From contig JAKOGI010002225.1 in assembly GCA_029747015.1 (NCBI GenBank), forward strand, positions 12,501 to 76,500: a DNA stretch of 64,000 bases. Reading direction: 5' to 3'. The translations under genes and the position numbers were made by a program. Below the pieces are notes generated by a model, which was given only the letters and a program-made list of their open reading frames with translations, had not been told where the DNA came from and ran no database searches. This DNA is from Carnegiea gigantea. Its lineage: Eukaryota > Streptophyta > Magnoliopsida > Caryophyllales > Cactaceae. Below, piece after piece: positions 43,231 through 54,799 of this stretch (positions are counted from its first letter, which is position 1; each line of letters begins with the position of its first letter).

Positions 43231-45430
43231 TGTAACACCCCAAATCGGTAATGCCTGGTTTGCCTAATTTAATCACTTATTACTTATGCATTGCAACGGA
43301 AGCTCTTTGATTGGAGGCGTTACCGCAGTTCCGTGATGGAACAAAGCTACCTGATTTACTGAATTTTGAAAATGCAACGTCTATTCGCTTCATGCAGTTT
43401 CTAATATCCCACATCATCAACCTCAAAACTTCACAAGAATAACAATAAGCAGAACTCCAGGGTGCTAACCTACCATCACTGCGAGCATTTGGCTAGCTAA
43501 CATTTCGTAAATATTTCCACCCCCGCTTATTGGTTGCCATCCTTTGGCTTCCCAGGAGAATGTCTGCTCTTATTACCTAAAACAGAAAACATAAAAATAT
43601 TCGAATAATGAGCCGAAGCCCAGCACGTACATTCGTATGCAGTAAAATGAGATTTGAGTTTAATTAGTTGGGCGCCCGCATTTCAAAATTTTTGACTTTG
43701 CAAACAGGAGAGAGAAAGAATGCATAAATAAATGATGTGCTGATTATTATCTGAAAGTGAACCCCTTGGTCGATGTACATCTTGAAACGATTATACTTTA
43801 GGTGCTCACCCCCCAGGCCGATCGAAAAGCCTGAGTTGACACCGCGCGCGGGTATATTGATGGGCATAAGCCCTAATGCTTTGTCATTGGCGGGATCACT
43901 TGTTTATATGACAAAACACTGTGAAACTTGGTTCATTAAATGAATCTTGTATTAATTTTCATTGCCGAGAAATATGCGAGGTTTCGAAGAGCACAGGCAG
44001 TGTACGTACCTGATCTTTGAGATTCTCTCTCCTTTAAAATGAAGAACGTGCGTTGGCAGCTTGAATCGACAGAAGTGGCCTCATTCCTGCTTCAAATATG
44101 TTATTCTTGTGATTACTGCGAGATTAAGAAGTTTTTATTAAATTGTCTGACTGATTAAATTATGATTATTAGCGTAACAATTATTATTAACTTATCTTAG
44201 TTCCAGTTTATTTTTAGTTTCCATCCTTCTCGTTAATATTGTTAAGGCTCAATCAGTGGGTGTAAATCATCCCCACTATTCGAATTAGTCATACAAGCCT
44301 ATTACGATTGTTATTTTGTCGCATTGCTAGTAATGAGGACATCATGAATTATTCTTATTATTGTTGGTATTTATTGTCATCATCAGAATGATTGTAGTTA
44401 TGCTATCGTTATTAGACACAGCTATGTGTTTAACGTGTCCAATTTTTCGCCCAAGCATGTAAACTCTAGGCCTCCATGCCCATGTGACTAACACTGTGCA
44501 TTCAACATATGTATTTCATTAATTTTCTTCAAATCTTCAATAAATCAACCAAAATAACATCGAATCAGCATGAACAAAGCTTAAACCCTCACAACCAAAT
44601 ATCCCACCTTCATTACCGTATTCACCCACAACCTCACTTCCTCAATTTGATCTCACATCCCCCAAAAACAAGGAAAATCAAGAAAACTTCAATTTGACCT
44701 TTATTAAAGCTAAATGCATCATCTAATATCAAAATTTATTCATCACGATCAAATTAAATTAAGAGGTTAGGGTGTTACCTTCATCAAAATTGAGCACAGC
44801 AACGAAAAGAGAGAGAAGAGGATGATTGTGGCGGCTGGCCAGCAGTGGTCTGGACGATGGGCGGCGGGCAGGGACGGCGGGCGACGGCCGAAGACAGCCA
44901 GCGAAGACCGAACAAGGCTGGTGGATAAGTTGTAATCATACGAACAAGGCTCAGAGAGAGAGAGTTGGGGTGTCCCTGTTGTGAGAGGAGAAGAAAAGCA
45001 AGGAGTAGCGCCGGTCGGTCGCCGGCAACGGCAATGGAAGCGACGGCAAACGGCCAGCGCGCAGCGACAACCAGAGAACAGCGGATGGGCGGGAGGTGCT
45101 CTGTTTTTGGGGCAGAGAAGGGGGTGTCGTGAGGAGGAGAAAACAGAGGAAAAGTTTGGGGCTTTTGGGTGGTATATTTAATTGTTTTAATGTCGGTTGT
45201 GTGTGTGTGTCCCCCCCCCAAATTATTGCATATATATACAAATATACATATACAATTCAATTAATATTTTGGCTAAATTATTAAATGAGATTGCACATCT
45301 TTTGGGTGCAAAATTTGGGAATAGCATTTTCATTGTAGTGGGTATTCAATTATCTATTAGAATTTTAATAGATTATTTAGGAATATAACAGAACCCATTT
45401 TGAGACCATTCTGTCGATTCAACCTGCAAT

Positions 45431-45474
<44 letters not shown>

Positions 45475-45564
45475 GCTAACTTGAAATGCGGCGCCCAACT
45501 TAATTAGTTTGTAATTAAGATGATTCAACATAATTAAATTGAATATTAGGTTCGGGCTGTTACA
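43231..45564 (-). repeat. 3' LTR of the LARD-like element (2334 bp)
   Basis: It starts TGTAACACCCCAAATCGG and ends TTCGGGCTGTTACA. In the first 270 bp I count about six differences from the other LTR by eye, so the insertion is fairly young. It contains a (TA)n tract near 45436-45473. The minus-strand frame at 44784-45260 lies in the CT-rich, presumably transcribed leader and is not judged to be a gene. Confidence 0.9.
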
Positions 45565-45583
45565 GTTTTCCCCCCTTAAAATA
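45565..45583 (-). other. Polypurine tract of the LARD-like element
   Basis: The minus strand reads TTTTAAGGGGGGAAAAC immediately before TGTAACA of the LTR, in the correct place for plus-strand priming. Confidence 0.85.
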
Positions 45584-45829
45584 AGTTTCGTCCTCGAAAC
45601 TTGCAGTTTGAAAGAAACTTTTTCCGTACCCTAAATAGGTGTAGGTATTGGTTCTGTTAGGATAACATGATGTGAACTGGATCTGAAACATATTGTCTGA
45701 GTTGAGGGACAAAAACGTTTTGTACATGCTTAAGTTGTATTGGTAAATCCAACTTGTAAGCCACCATAGTCCATGCTCATGTAACGTCTCCCAAAGATTG
45801 ATTAGGGATTCATTCATATGGTACCTCAT
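45584..45829 (-). pseudogene. Remnant of a gypsy polyprotein C-terminus
   Basis: An 89-codon minus-strand frame ends SFEDETYFKGGKL just before the polypurine tract. A basic/acidic SFxDETxxKGG-type end next to the 3' LTR is common in plant Ty3/gypsy polyproteins. Upstream of it no integrase is recognisable, so this is probably a relic of an autonomous ancestor. Confidence 0.5.
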
Positions 45830-45831
45830 GT

Positions 45832-46200
45832 AACGCCTCTTAACCCTAGGGCTAAGAATGTTAGTGTGTTCTCAAATTCTGGGGCGAAACGGACAGAATT
45901 TTCCCTAAAACTGACCATTTTCCAGGCTTAAAACCTCACATTGAATCCCTGCATTGAAAAAAAAGTACAAAAGGATGTCAAATCAATCTCAACGGCTACA
46001 CGCCGGAGACCACAACTCTACGGCCACACGCCCAGAGTAACCCATTCAATAAAGTTCAATAGTAGAAAAGAAATGAAAAATACATCTCAACGGATCACGC
46101 ATCCGGAGTACTGGGGTTTACATCCCAAAAATAAATAATATTGGCTCAGATGGCCATACAGAACGATTCATGAACAATACTCATTGCAAAACTTCAGCAA
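45832..46200 (-). repeat. Fragment related to the family-2 LTR end
   Basis: TGTAACGCCTCTTAACCCTA and following blocks (CCAGGCTTAAAACCTCACATT, GGAGACCACAACTCTACG) are colinear with 7780-8130. This may be a truncated family-2 LTR inside the internal region, or a shared ancestral segment. Confidence 0.6.
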
Positions 46201-49200
46201 CTAGCTTATACAAATTCATGAACTTAAATTAGGTCATAATAAGTTGATAACTCCCAAGTTAACTTATAGGATATATAGCATCCCACTTCTATATGTGCAT
46301 TTATAACAGTCGGCAAGCATCGGCTTCGCTGGAAGGGATTGAACGCAAGTCAATTAGACGATAAGTTAAATGATTTTAATAGCATCTTTGGATGACTTTA
46401 TGAATCAAGCAATTGAAGTTAGTGGCTGCTGATCATCTGGAGATGAAGTGTACAATGAAGGAATGTTTATTGGAGATACCTGTGTTGAGACTTTCACTGC
46501 GGAGAAAATCATGGGTCATATAAGTGGCAAATATAGTCATTCTGTGCACTCTCATGTTGGTTAAATATTTGGAAATTGATTTGCAGATCAAGGTGTAGAA
46601 TATTAAATGAAATAAGGAAAGAATTAGGGTACTCAATATAGTAAGGCAAATCTATTTTAACCAAAGTTTTTGATTGCTCGACCAAGTTGTTCAAACACTT
46701 TCGCATCAATGGAAATGAGTTTGGGCTTTTTGAGCTCTAACAGGAATAATAGGGTGGATTGTTCCCATAGGTATGACACTCAAATGGGGTTGAATGTCAA
46801 AGTCATCAATATAGCGTCGATATCATGAGAAATAGGTTAATCACGATGTTAAGTATGGGCAATAGATAACAACAAAGGAAGGTGCTACTTTTGAAGGAAA
46901 AGTGTTAACTCACTGTAGACAGGAAGTGTGACCATCTAGCCACCATCAACATGATAAAGTGGATTGCGGAATTTAGATTTGAAAGAGTAAAGTATAACAT
47001 AGGCACTATGAAACAAGTTTGGGAAGGGCACATGATTGCGTATGAGAAAGGCCAAGTTTTCTATTAAGGAATGAGATTTAAAAGCAAGAAAATAGGTAAG
47101 GTTACAATAGTTATTGCCCCCTCACCCTAGTGGGAGCTTAACAGTATCTCTAACTCGAAACAAGCTTTATAAGCTTACTACCATGAATAAATAGGGTGCA
47201 ACATATATACATATCAAGATGCTTTTAGCGAAACGAAGAAGGGGAAGATGATAGTCAAGAGCATAGAGCATTAGAATATTGATAACCATTTAAAATCGAG
47301 CAACAGGACTCAATATTTAACAAGAAGTTTCAAAGTCGTGAGGGATGATGCCAGAAATAGGTACGAATACTCTTAAGGAGCCATTAACTTCCAAAAGTTT
47401 GAAATTACAAAGGATCATATAACGTTAAATAGAGCAGATGAAGCAAACCAATCAAAGATAGGATATGATAGACATAATAGCATTAGCGCAAAGACGCAGT
47501 AATCAGCAAGGTTTCATATGCAAGTTTAGATCATTTAGGCAATTGCCCGGGACCGAAAGGGGTTAAAATAGCAAAAAGACAAGACCAATACATAAGTCAA
47601 AATAATTAAAGAAGGATCAGATAGCGTTGACGAAAGCAAAAGGCAAAGACGGGGCATATTAACCAAATATAAGCAATGGTAGAAATAATAGCATGCCACT
47701 TAAAATCCTTTAAGAAGCAGCTTGGGGTCAAAAAGGTGGGTAAAGTGGAAAGGAGACGAGTCCAATACGTAAGTCGAAATGATTAAGGAAGAAATTAATT
47801 TATGACTATAAGTATTAAAAATCGTTGCTGATGTAAGAATTTGATGAAAGGGATAGACGACAGATCTCATAATGATGAGTAAGTAAAATATTATCGTGAT
47901 GGAAACGGAATGAAAATAACTATAAGCGTAAACAAATTAGAAATGGAGGGCAATAGGAGTAGGATAATTCCAATCATTGATTACATAGGAACCAAAACAG
48001 TGCGCATAAATGAAAAAAAAATAGACTAATACTAAAATAGCAACTTATGAAATGATGGGATGTCATGGCCAAGAAAGATCGCGTTACTATTGAAATAATG
48101 GTTTCAAAGGCAAGCTTAGTACAGGAAATTAGTAAAAGTAAAAGAGACGTAACCCACCTTAATGCTGAAACAGTGCTTGCAAAGCTCAATGTAAATGAAA
48201 AGCAATTAAATCATGTTATTGTATAATAAGGGGTGGCTAGTTCGTGGTGGTGACTAAGGAGGTAAAGAAGGACGTTAAATTAGGACGAAGGGTCAAAGAA
48301 TGGTTGACTAAAAGCCACTATGAATTTATTTGGATCAACACAGGGATCATGATTTGTCCTACTCAAAAGAAATTGTCTGGGTTTCAATCGGTATGCAAAC
48401 ATCTCATGGACTTTAATGAAATGAACAAATGGCAAATTTTGAAACGATAGGCAATTAAAATATTACCGTGATAGAGACAGAGTGAGAGGCATAACCCATC
48501 TGAACGATAAGGATCCCCTATAAAATTTAAGGTCATGAGGAAAGTCAATGTAGGCTGGGATATATATATATATAATGAAATATTGCGGCAACAATTGAAT
48601 GATTTGCAAGCTTAAGGTGGATGAAAAGGAATGACAAATTGAATTCTGTTATTGCATAGCAAAGGGGTAGCTAGTTTTAGGTGGTAACCAAAGAGGTCAA
48701 GAAGGATGGTAAGTTATGTAATAAGGTCTGATAAAGAGGTTTCATGTCATTTGGCCAGAGGTCACGGTAAACTCATTTGGATCAGTACTAGGACTCATGT
48801 AAGTAAAATTTTAAAAGTTCGACATGCTCAAAAGAGAGTCATCTGGGTTTCAATTGGTATGCAAAATATGACACAGATCTTAATACCTATCTTCATACCT
48901 CACAATCCTCCATTGCTGTACCGGAAGTCATATTCTCATAATGATCTTTTGAATTTGACATCTCAATCTCATAAGATCACTGGTAATCCTTATATCGAGT
49001 CTAGGCAATATATAGATATATACAACCAAATCATCACTTCCAATTCCTCATCCTCATAAAATGCCACAACAATTGTTCTAAGTCCAATCTCATGCAACCA
49101 TTGTACTCATTATACTTTGCCAGGGATTATTTATCTCCCCAAATCTTATTTACTCTTGGGAAAATATAAATTACGGCTTTTAAAGTTTCCCGTATACAAA

Positions 49201-50355
49201 AGGAATAAACCCATCGACGTATTTGACATTTCTTCAAGCCTGTTGCCTATAATTCCACTTCTATAGATGATCTAATCCAACATAATAGGAGAAATTATTA
49301 TCCAACCTCCGTAGAACCTCTTATGAATATCTTGGAGCTGAAACCCATCGATGGTGATCTTCAAGTGTCCCTAAAGATTGTTTAACCCTCATAATAAGTG
49401 TGGACAGTATCGGCTTAAAGACACTATAGAAATTTTGAACCTCTATCAGCTAGATTCCGGCATAAATAATATATGATTCAGGCCAATAACCCAAAGGCAA
49501 AACATCCTCCAACATCCCACAGCTAGATAACCTCCAACTTCTTATACAGTATTACTTTCACCACTACAAACTACGCCCTTAGGGCGTAGTAACTTGTTTG
49601 TATTTAGCGGTTAGCAGCACACATACATTCACATAACCTAAGTTTACATACTCTAAACGCACTTTTAATGCCCACACCTCCTCAGCGTGATGCCTAATCT
49701 TGGTGCATACAACCACATGCTATCAAGTAGCACCCATAAGCCACTAGATTACCAACACCAAATTCGTTATACTAAATAATTATCGCAAATTACCCAGGAC
49801 AATGTAATAGACCCTCAAACATTTACATCGTTACACTATCACAATGGTTACCTCCTAATGGTCTAACCCATGAATATTGTTTCACAATACTTTTCCCCTT
49901 GTCTAGTAATACCAAATGTAGTTGCGTACTGCATTAACCGCAGAGAAGTTTGCTAACTTCACCTTTTTGCAATATCTTAAACCTCACAATCCCCAAACAT
50001 TAAGTATTCAACACATCTTAATAAAACTAACCCTCTAGGTTGAAAGTCTCCTGGTAACTCAAACGGACAAACCAAAATGCCACAAGGTTTGCCATGAGCT
50101 TAGTATACTTCTCTGGAATATATACGTCACCAAGGAGTTGATCAAATACATCCTCATTCTACTTTGATGGCGATAGAATCCCCCAAAATTATTTAACTAT
50201 GTCATTGATCTTAATAGCAAAGGATGAAGGCTAGGTGAATGTTTTCTAAAACATTCTCATGATACACGTATACATATGAACTCCTGGTCACACATTCGCT
50301 TCACTAACCTAACCTAACTCATAGACACCCCTATAGCTCACAGTGATGCTAAACC
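46201..50355 (-). other. Non-coding internal domain of the LARD-like element
   Basis: No frame with a recognisable domain lies on either strand. Local tandem duplications are visible: about 48190-48450 against 48610-48860 (both with GGTAGCTAG-like, GAGGTCAAGAAGGA and CTGGGTTTCAAT blocks), and about 47560-47650 against 47720-47800. Many blocks recur in order in 58390-61765. Confidence 0.7.
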
Positions 50356-50356
50356 T

Positions 50357-50370
50357 TGGCTCTGATACCA
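50357..50370 (-). other. Primer-binding site of the LARD-like element
   Basis: The minus strand reads TGGTATCAGAGCCA, 4 nt after the LTR end. This is the classic plant site complementary to the 3' end of initiator tRNA-Met. Confidence 0.92.
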
Positions 50371-50374
50371 CCAC

Positions 50375-52573
50375 CGTAACACCCCCAATCGATAATGCCT
50401 GGTTTGCCTAATTTAATCACTTATTACTTATGTATTGCAACGGAAGCTCTTTGATTGGAGGCGTTACCGCAGTTCCGTGATGGAACAAAGCTACCTGATT
50501 TACTGAATTTTGAAAATGCAACGTCTATTCGCTTCATGCAGTTTCTAATATCCCACATCATCAACCTCAAAACTTCACAAGAATAACAATAAGCAGAACT
50601 CCAGGGTGCTAACCTACCATCACTGTGAGCACTTGGCTAGCTAACATTTCGTAAATATTTCCACCCCCGCTTATTGCTTGCCATCCTTTGGCTTCCCAGG
50701 AGAATGTCTGCTCTTATTACCTAAAACAGAAAACATAAAAATATTCGAATAATGAGCCGAAGCCCAGCACGTACATTCGTATGCAGTAAAATGAGATTTG
50801 AGTTTAATTAGTTGGGCGCCCGCATTTCAAAATTTTTGACTTTGCAAACAGAAGAGAGAGAATGCATAAATAAAATGATGTGCTGATTATTATCTGAAAG
50901 TGAACCCCTTGGTCGATGTACATCTTGAAACGATCATACTTTAGGTGCTCACCCCCCAGGCCAATCGAGAAGCCTGAGTTGCCACCGCGCGCGGGTATAT
51001 TGATGGGCATAAGCCCTACTGCTTGGTCATTGGCGGGGTCACTTGTTTATATGACAAAACACAGTGAAATTTAGTTCATTGAATGAATCTTGTATTAATT
51101 TTCATTGTCGAGAAATATGCGAAGTTTCGAAGAGCACAGACAGTGTACGTACCTGATCTTTGAGATTCTCTCTCCTTTAAAATGAAGAACGTGCGTTGGC
51201 AGCTTGAAGCGACAGAAGTGGCCTCATTCCTGATTCAAATATGTTATTCTTGTGATTACTGCGAGATTAAGAAGTTTTTATTAAATTGTCTGACTGATTA
51301 AATTATGATTATTAGCGTAACAATTATTATTAACTTATCGTAATTCCAGTTTATTTTTAGTTTCCATCCTTCTCGTTAATATTGTTAAGGCTCAATCAGT
51401 GGGTGTTAATCATCCCCACTATTCGAATTAGTAATACAAGCCTATTACGATTGTTATTTTGTCGCATTGCTAGTAATGAGGACATCATGAATTATTCTTA
51501 TTATTGTTGGTATTTATTGTCATCATCAGAATGATTGTAGTTATGCTATCGTTATTAGACACAGCTATGTGTTTAACATGTCCAATTTTTCGTCCAAGCC
51601 TGTAAACTCTAGGCCTCCATGCCCATGTGACTAACACTGTGCATTCAACATATGTATTTCATTAATTTTCTTCAAATCTTCAATAAATCAACCAAAATAA
51701 CATCCAATCAGCATGAACAAGCTTAAACCCTCACAACCAAATATCCCACCTTCATTACCGTATTCACCCACAACCTCACTTCCTCAATTTGATCTCACAT
51801 CCCCCGAAAAAAAAGGAAAATCAAGAAAACTTCAATTTGACCTTTATTAAAGCTAAATGCATCATCTAATATCAAAATCTATTCATCACGATCAAATTAA
51901 ATTAAGAGGTTAGGGTTTTACCTTCATCAAAATTGAGCACAGCAACGAAAAGAGAGAGAAGAGGATGATTGTGGCGGCTGGCCGGCAGTGGTCTGGACGA
52001 TGGGCGGCGGGCAGGGACGGCGGGCGACGGCCGAAGACAGCCAGCGAAGACCGAACAAGGCTGGTGGATAAGTTGTAATCATACGAACAAGGCTCAGAGA
52101 GAGAGAGTTAGGGTGTCCCTGTGGTGAGAGGAGAAGAAAAGCAAGGAGTAGCGCCGGTCGGTCGCCGTCGACGGCAATGGAAGCGACGGCAAACGGCCGG
52201 CGCGCAGCGACAACCGGAGAACGGCGGACGGGCGGGAGGTGCTCTGTTTTTGGGGCAGAGAAGGGGGTGTCGTGAGGAGGAGAAAACAGAGGAAAGTTTT
52301 GGGGCTTTTGGTTGGTATATTTAATTGTTTTAATGTCGGTTGTGTGTGTGTGTTCCCCCCAATTATTGCATATATATACAAATATACATGTACAATTCAA
52401 TTAATATTTTGGCTAAATTATTAAATGAGATTGCACATCTTTTGGGTGCAAAATTTGGGAATAGCATTTTTATTGTAGTGGGTATTCAATTATCTATTAG
52501 AATTTTAATAGATTATTTAGGAATATAACAGAATTCATTTTGAGACCATTCTGTCGATTCAACCTGCAATTGC

Positions 52574-52627
<54 letters not shown>

Positions 52628-52720
52628 AATGCTAATTTGAAATGCGGCGCCCAACTTAATTAGTTTGCAATTAAGATGATTCAACATAATTAAATTGAAT
52701 ATTAGGTTCGAGCTGTTACA
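50375..52720 (-). repeat. 5' LTR of the LARD-like element (2346 bp)
   Basis: It is colinear with 43231-45564. Its plus-strand left end reads CGTAACACCCCC, a change of the terminal T. A (TA)n tract at about 52577-52622 is longer than in the partner LTR. Confidence 0.9.
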
Positions 52721-52764
52721 AAACAAAATAAAGACAATTTAGGAAGGCATGAAAGCACCGCCAT

Positions 52765-52770
52765 TTTATT
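52765..52770 (-). terminator. Poly(A) signal of antisense unit U6
   Basis: AATAAA on the minus strand, 94 nt past the stop at 52864 and just outside the LARD target duplication. Confidence 0.5.
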
Positions 52771-52863
52771 ACTGACAATGTAGGCGATACCTGAAAAAAA
52801 AAAAAACAGAGAGAGAGCTAGTAAAGGGACAGGTCGCGCGTTCAGGGGTTGATGGCCTCACTC

Positions 52864-53334
52864 CTACTTGTCATCGTCAGAAGGGGAGGCCACCCCCTGA
52901 GTGGCCGAGCTCTCACCCTCTTGCTCCGCCTCTGATTCCTGTTGCCCGGCCCCTGAGCTTTCCTCTGGTTCAGCCTTTGTCCGGAACCGGGATTCGAAAA
53001 TCCGATCACCGTATAGCTACACCCACGACTCAAAGGTACTCCAACGGAACTCGGTGAGGGCCGACTCCAGTGTACGGAGCACTCGCCCATGCAAGACCCC
53101 CAACCTCTCGGCTTCATTCAGAAGCATCACATAAAAGATCACCTAGGGCAGCTCTGGGTGTTCGAAGTGCTCAACAGCCTCCTCGGTCACAACTAGCTCG
53201 TAGCTCGGGCATAAGGCCTGAAAGTCCTTCGGAAGAGGCGACAGGGGAAAGGCAACCTCACGCCGGTCCCACTCAAAGTGGCGGACAATGTACTCAGCCA
53301 TCTCCTCAGTAATGAGGGAACATGGAAAAGCCAT
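52864..53334 (-). pseudogene. Antisense unit U6 (paralogous cassette protein, 156 codons with two TAG stops)
   Basis: ATG 53334 opens MAFPCSLITEEMAEYIVRHF and one continuous frame runs to TAG 52864, ending SDDDK. It holds the shared blocks LPKDFQALCPSYEL, VIFYVMLLNEAERLGV and FRWSTFESWV, then a long Glu/Gln/Ser-rich acidic tail. Two internal TAGs are the only lesions: after HPELP and after FESWV. The first sits where its siblings have Gln (MVQ), consistent with CAG to TAG. It has a TATA box 67 nt upstream and AATAAA 94 nt downstream. The LARD insertion separates it from U5. Confidence 0.72.
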
Positions 53335-53400
53335 GGAAGGAACGCCAGATAACGATCGTTACTGAAAAATGAAGGATGGGGCACCCCCTCCCTGACAGTC

Positions 53401-53410
53401 GAATTTTATA
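53401..53410 (-). promoter_or_regulatory. TATA box of antisense unit U6
   Basis: The minus strand reads TATAAAATTC, 67 nt upstream of the ATG. Confidence 0.58.
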
Positions 53411-53592
53411 CTTGCGAAGAAGGCAGTTTCCTAAAACCGTCATCCAAGTCTCGAAACTTGTCCAACTATGGTCGGTGGCCACAGGACTGTCTGTTACAAG
53501 AGCCCAATTTTCGAAGCCCCCTAGATGTATGCCGGCCATGAGTAGTTTTCCACATTCTACCTAACTACTCGCCTCGCTCGACGTGCAGGTAA

Positions 53593-53608
53593 AATGTGAG
53601 GGGTTAAG
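53593..53608 (+). other. Polypurine tract of the gypsy element
   Basis: ATGTGAGGGGTTAAG directly precedes the TGATTGGG start of the 3' LTR. Confidence 0.6.
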
Positions 53609-54073
53609 TGATTGGGAAAAAGCATATTTCCCCAAATTAGGCCCATCCAAACTAGACGCATAAACCAGGCTCATACCCTGGATAATGGGCCCCAAGCATG
53701 ACCCTAGGTGCTCCCCCTAGGGCCCTTCCTTGCCAAGACCGGCGGCCCATGCGGAGTGTTTCGGGCAAGATTACTATTTTACCCCTTTGCTGAAGGAACT
53801 ATAAATAGTCACCTACCCTTATCGGGAGAGGGGGTTGGCAGTCTGGTACATTTAACTCATACATCATTCTCTTTCTATTGACCTTTGACTTGGACCCTGG
53901 ACTGACTTGATCGTCGAAGAGGCGTTCTCCAGTTCACAACCCCAAGGTGCCCTTTTTGCAGGTTGGGCCTTTGGAGAAGAGGACGTTAGGTGTTGCACGC
54001 AAACTGTCAGATAAACTCGTTCTTTCGTCCCACATCATCATCAACAGTACCTCGGAAGAATTCTCTGGATTCA
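53609..54073 (+). repeat. 3' LTR of the Tat-like gypsy element
   Basis: It begins TGATTGGGAAAAAGC and ends GAATTCTCTGGATTCA, with a TATA box TATAAATA at 53800-53807. The target duplication CTTAT follows at once. Confidence 0.92.
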
Positions 54074-54250
54074 CTTATTTTTACATGACAAGCTTATTGG
54101 ACAAAAAAATCAGATGACCCGAAGTTGTCCTAAATCAAAGTTCACCCGATCCAAACCGAATCGACCCGCAATGTCGCCTGACCCAAACATAACCTGACTC
54201 AAACTCAACCCGATCAATACCCGAACCGAATGACCTATTTGCCAAGTCTA

Positions 54251-54799
54251 GAGAGGAGCAGTGCACTTTGGGTATTTCAAAGGCATACAATAACTCCCAA
54301 TATTGATCATGCTTTGCAGGGCTTGGGAGATCCCGAATTTAGTACCAAAATACTATTTACCCTTTTTTTTTTACTTTTAAGAAAAGTTACACGATTCCCA
54401 TCCCTTTAACTGTCATACCACTATCACACAAATTTTAATGCCCTTGTTGGCTAAATCATACTTAGTAAGTCACCATTATGGCCAACTAAGGACATGCTGA
54501 CAGCGGAAGAATTATAACCAGAGAAGTGAACATTACTGCTGTTCATTATCGCCGTTTGTTCCAAGAAACAATGCTATAACCATTTTGAGAAGGAATGAGA
54601 ACATATGACAAGTGTGGAAACAATGAAGTCATAAAGTCATACATGTGCATAAAGTTCGTTGTTTTTTGAACCCATTACTTTCAATTATTAGAAGAAAAGA
54701 GAGTTGACTCAATCTTATAAACATGAATTTTTTTCTTTTTTAAACGTACAAACTTTCGACAATGAGTCCTATTAAAATTAGAATATAGAAAACGATTAA
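54251..54799. other. Unassigned sequence
   Basis: AT-rich, with no gene or recognisable repeat apart from the 8-bp duplication of the split hAT element at its left edge. Confidence 0.5.

Larger units (their letters stand above)
43231..52720 (-). mobile_element. LARD-like non-autonomous LTR retrotransposon (9490 bp)
   Basis: Two long, nearly identical LTRs (43231-45564 and 50375-52720) enclose a 4810-bp internal region. A perfect target duplication AAACA flanks the element (43226-43230 and 52721-52725). The primer site and polypurine tract set the orientation as minus. The internal region has no gag-pol frame, only a gypsy-like C-terminal remnant, yet it is colinear with a second copy at 58390-61765. 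Long LTRs plus a conserved non-coding interior fit the large-retrotransposon-derivative (LARD) type, mobilised by proteins of another element. Confidence 0.88.
31202..54073 (+). mobile_element. Ty3/gypsy LTR retrotransposon, Tat-like lineage, decayed, with nested insertion
   Basis: Two related LTRs (469 and 465 bp) bound the element, and a perfect target duplication CTTAT flanks it (31197-31201 and 54074-54078). Without the 9490-bp minus-strand insertion and its duplication it is about 13.4 kb. Order: LTR, primer site, gag, protease, RT, RNase H, second archaeal-type RNase H, integrase, then about 6 kb of 3' sequence with two minisatellites and antisense cassettes, polypurine tract and LTR. 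A second RNase H before integrase, long 3' extra sequence and extra frames are features of the plant Tat lineage. Multiple stops and frameshifts in every domain mean it is not autonomous now. Confidence 0.92.
31047..54250. mobile_element. hAT-type non-autonomous element, split by the gypsy insertion
   Basis: The left end AAGACCTGGCAAAACTAACC and right end ...GGTTTGCCAAGTCTA-like sequence (TTTGCCAAGTCTA) form inverted repeats. The flanks are GAGAGAAG (31039-31046) and GAGAGGAG (54251-54258), an 8-bp duplication with one mismatch. Only 31047-31201 and 54079-54250 belong to it (about 327 bp). Both halves carry ACCCGA/GACCTGA motifs in opposite orientation. Everything between arrived later. Confidence 0.72.

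Noticed and set aside
48706..49059. 117-codon plus-strand frame in the LARD interior
   Set aside because: It lies on the strand opposite to the element, is not conserved as a frame in the second copy as far as I can see, and has no recognisable domain.
44784..52400. Minus-strand frames of 157-158 codons present in both LARD LTRs (44784-45260 and 51927-52400)
   Set aside because: Conservation is expected because the LTRs are nearly identical. The frame is overlapped by another in a second phase and lies in a CT-rich presumed transcribed leader with no known domain.
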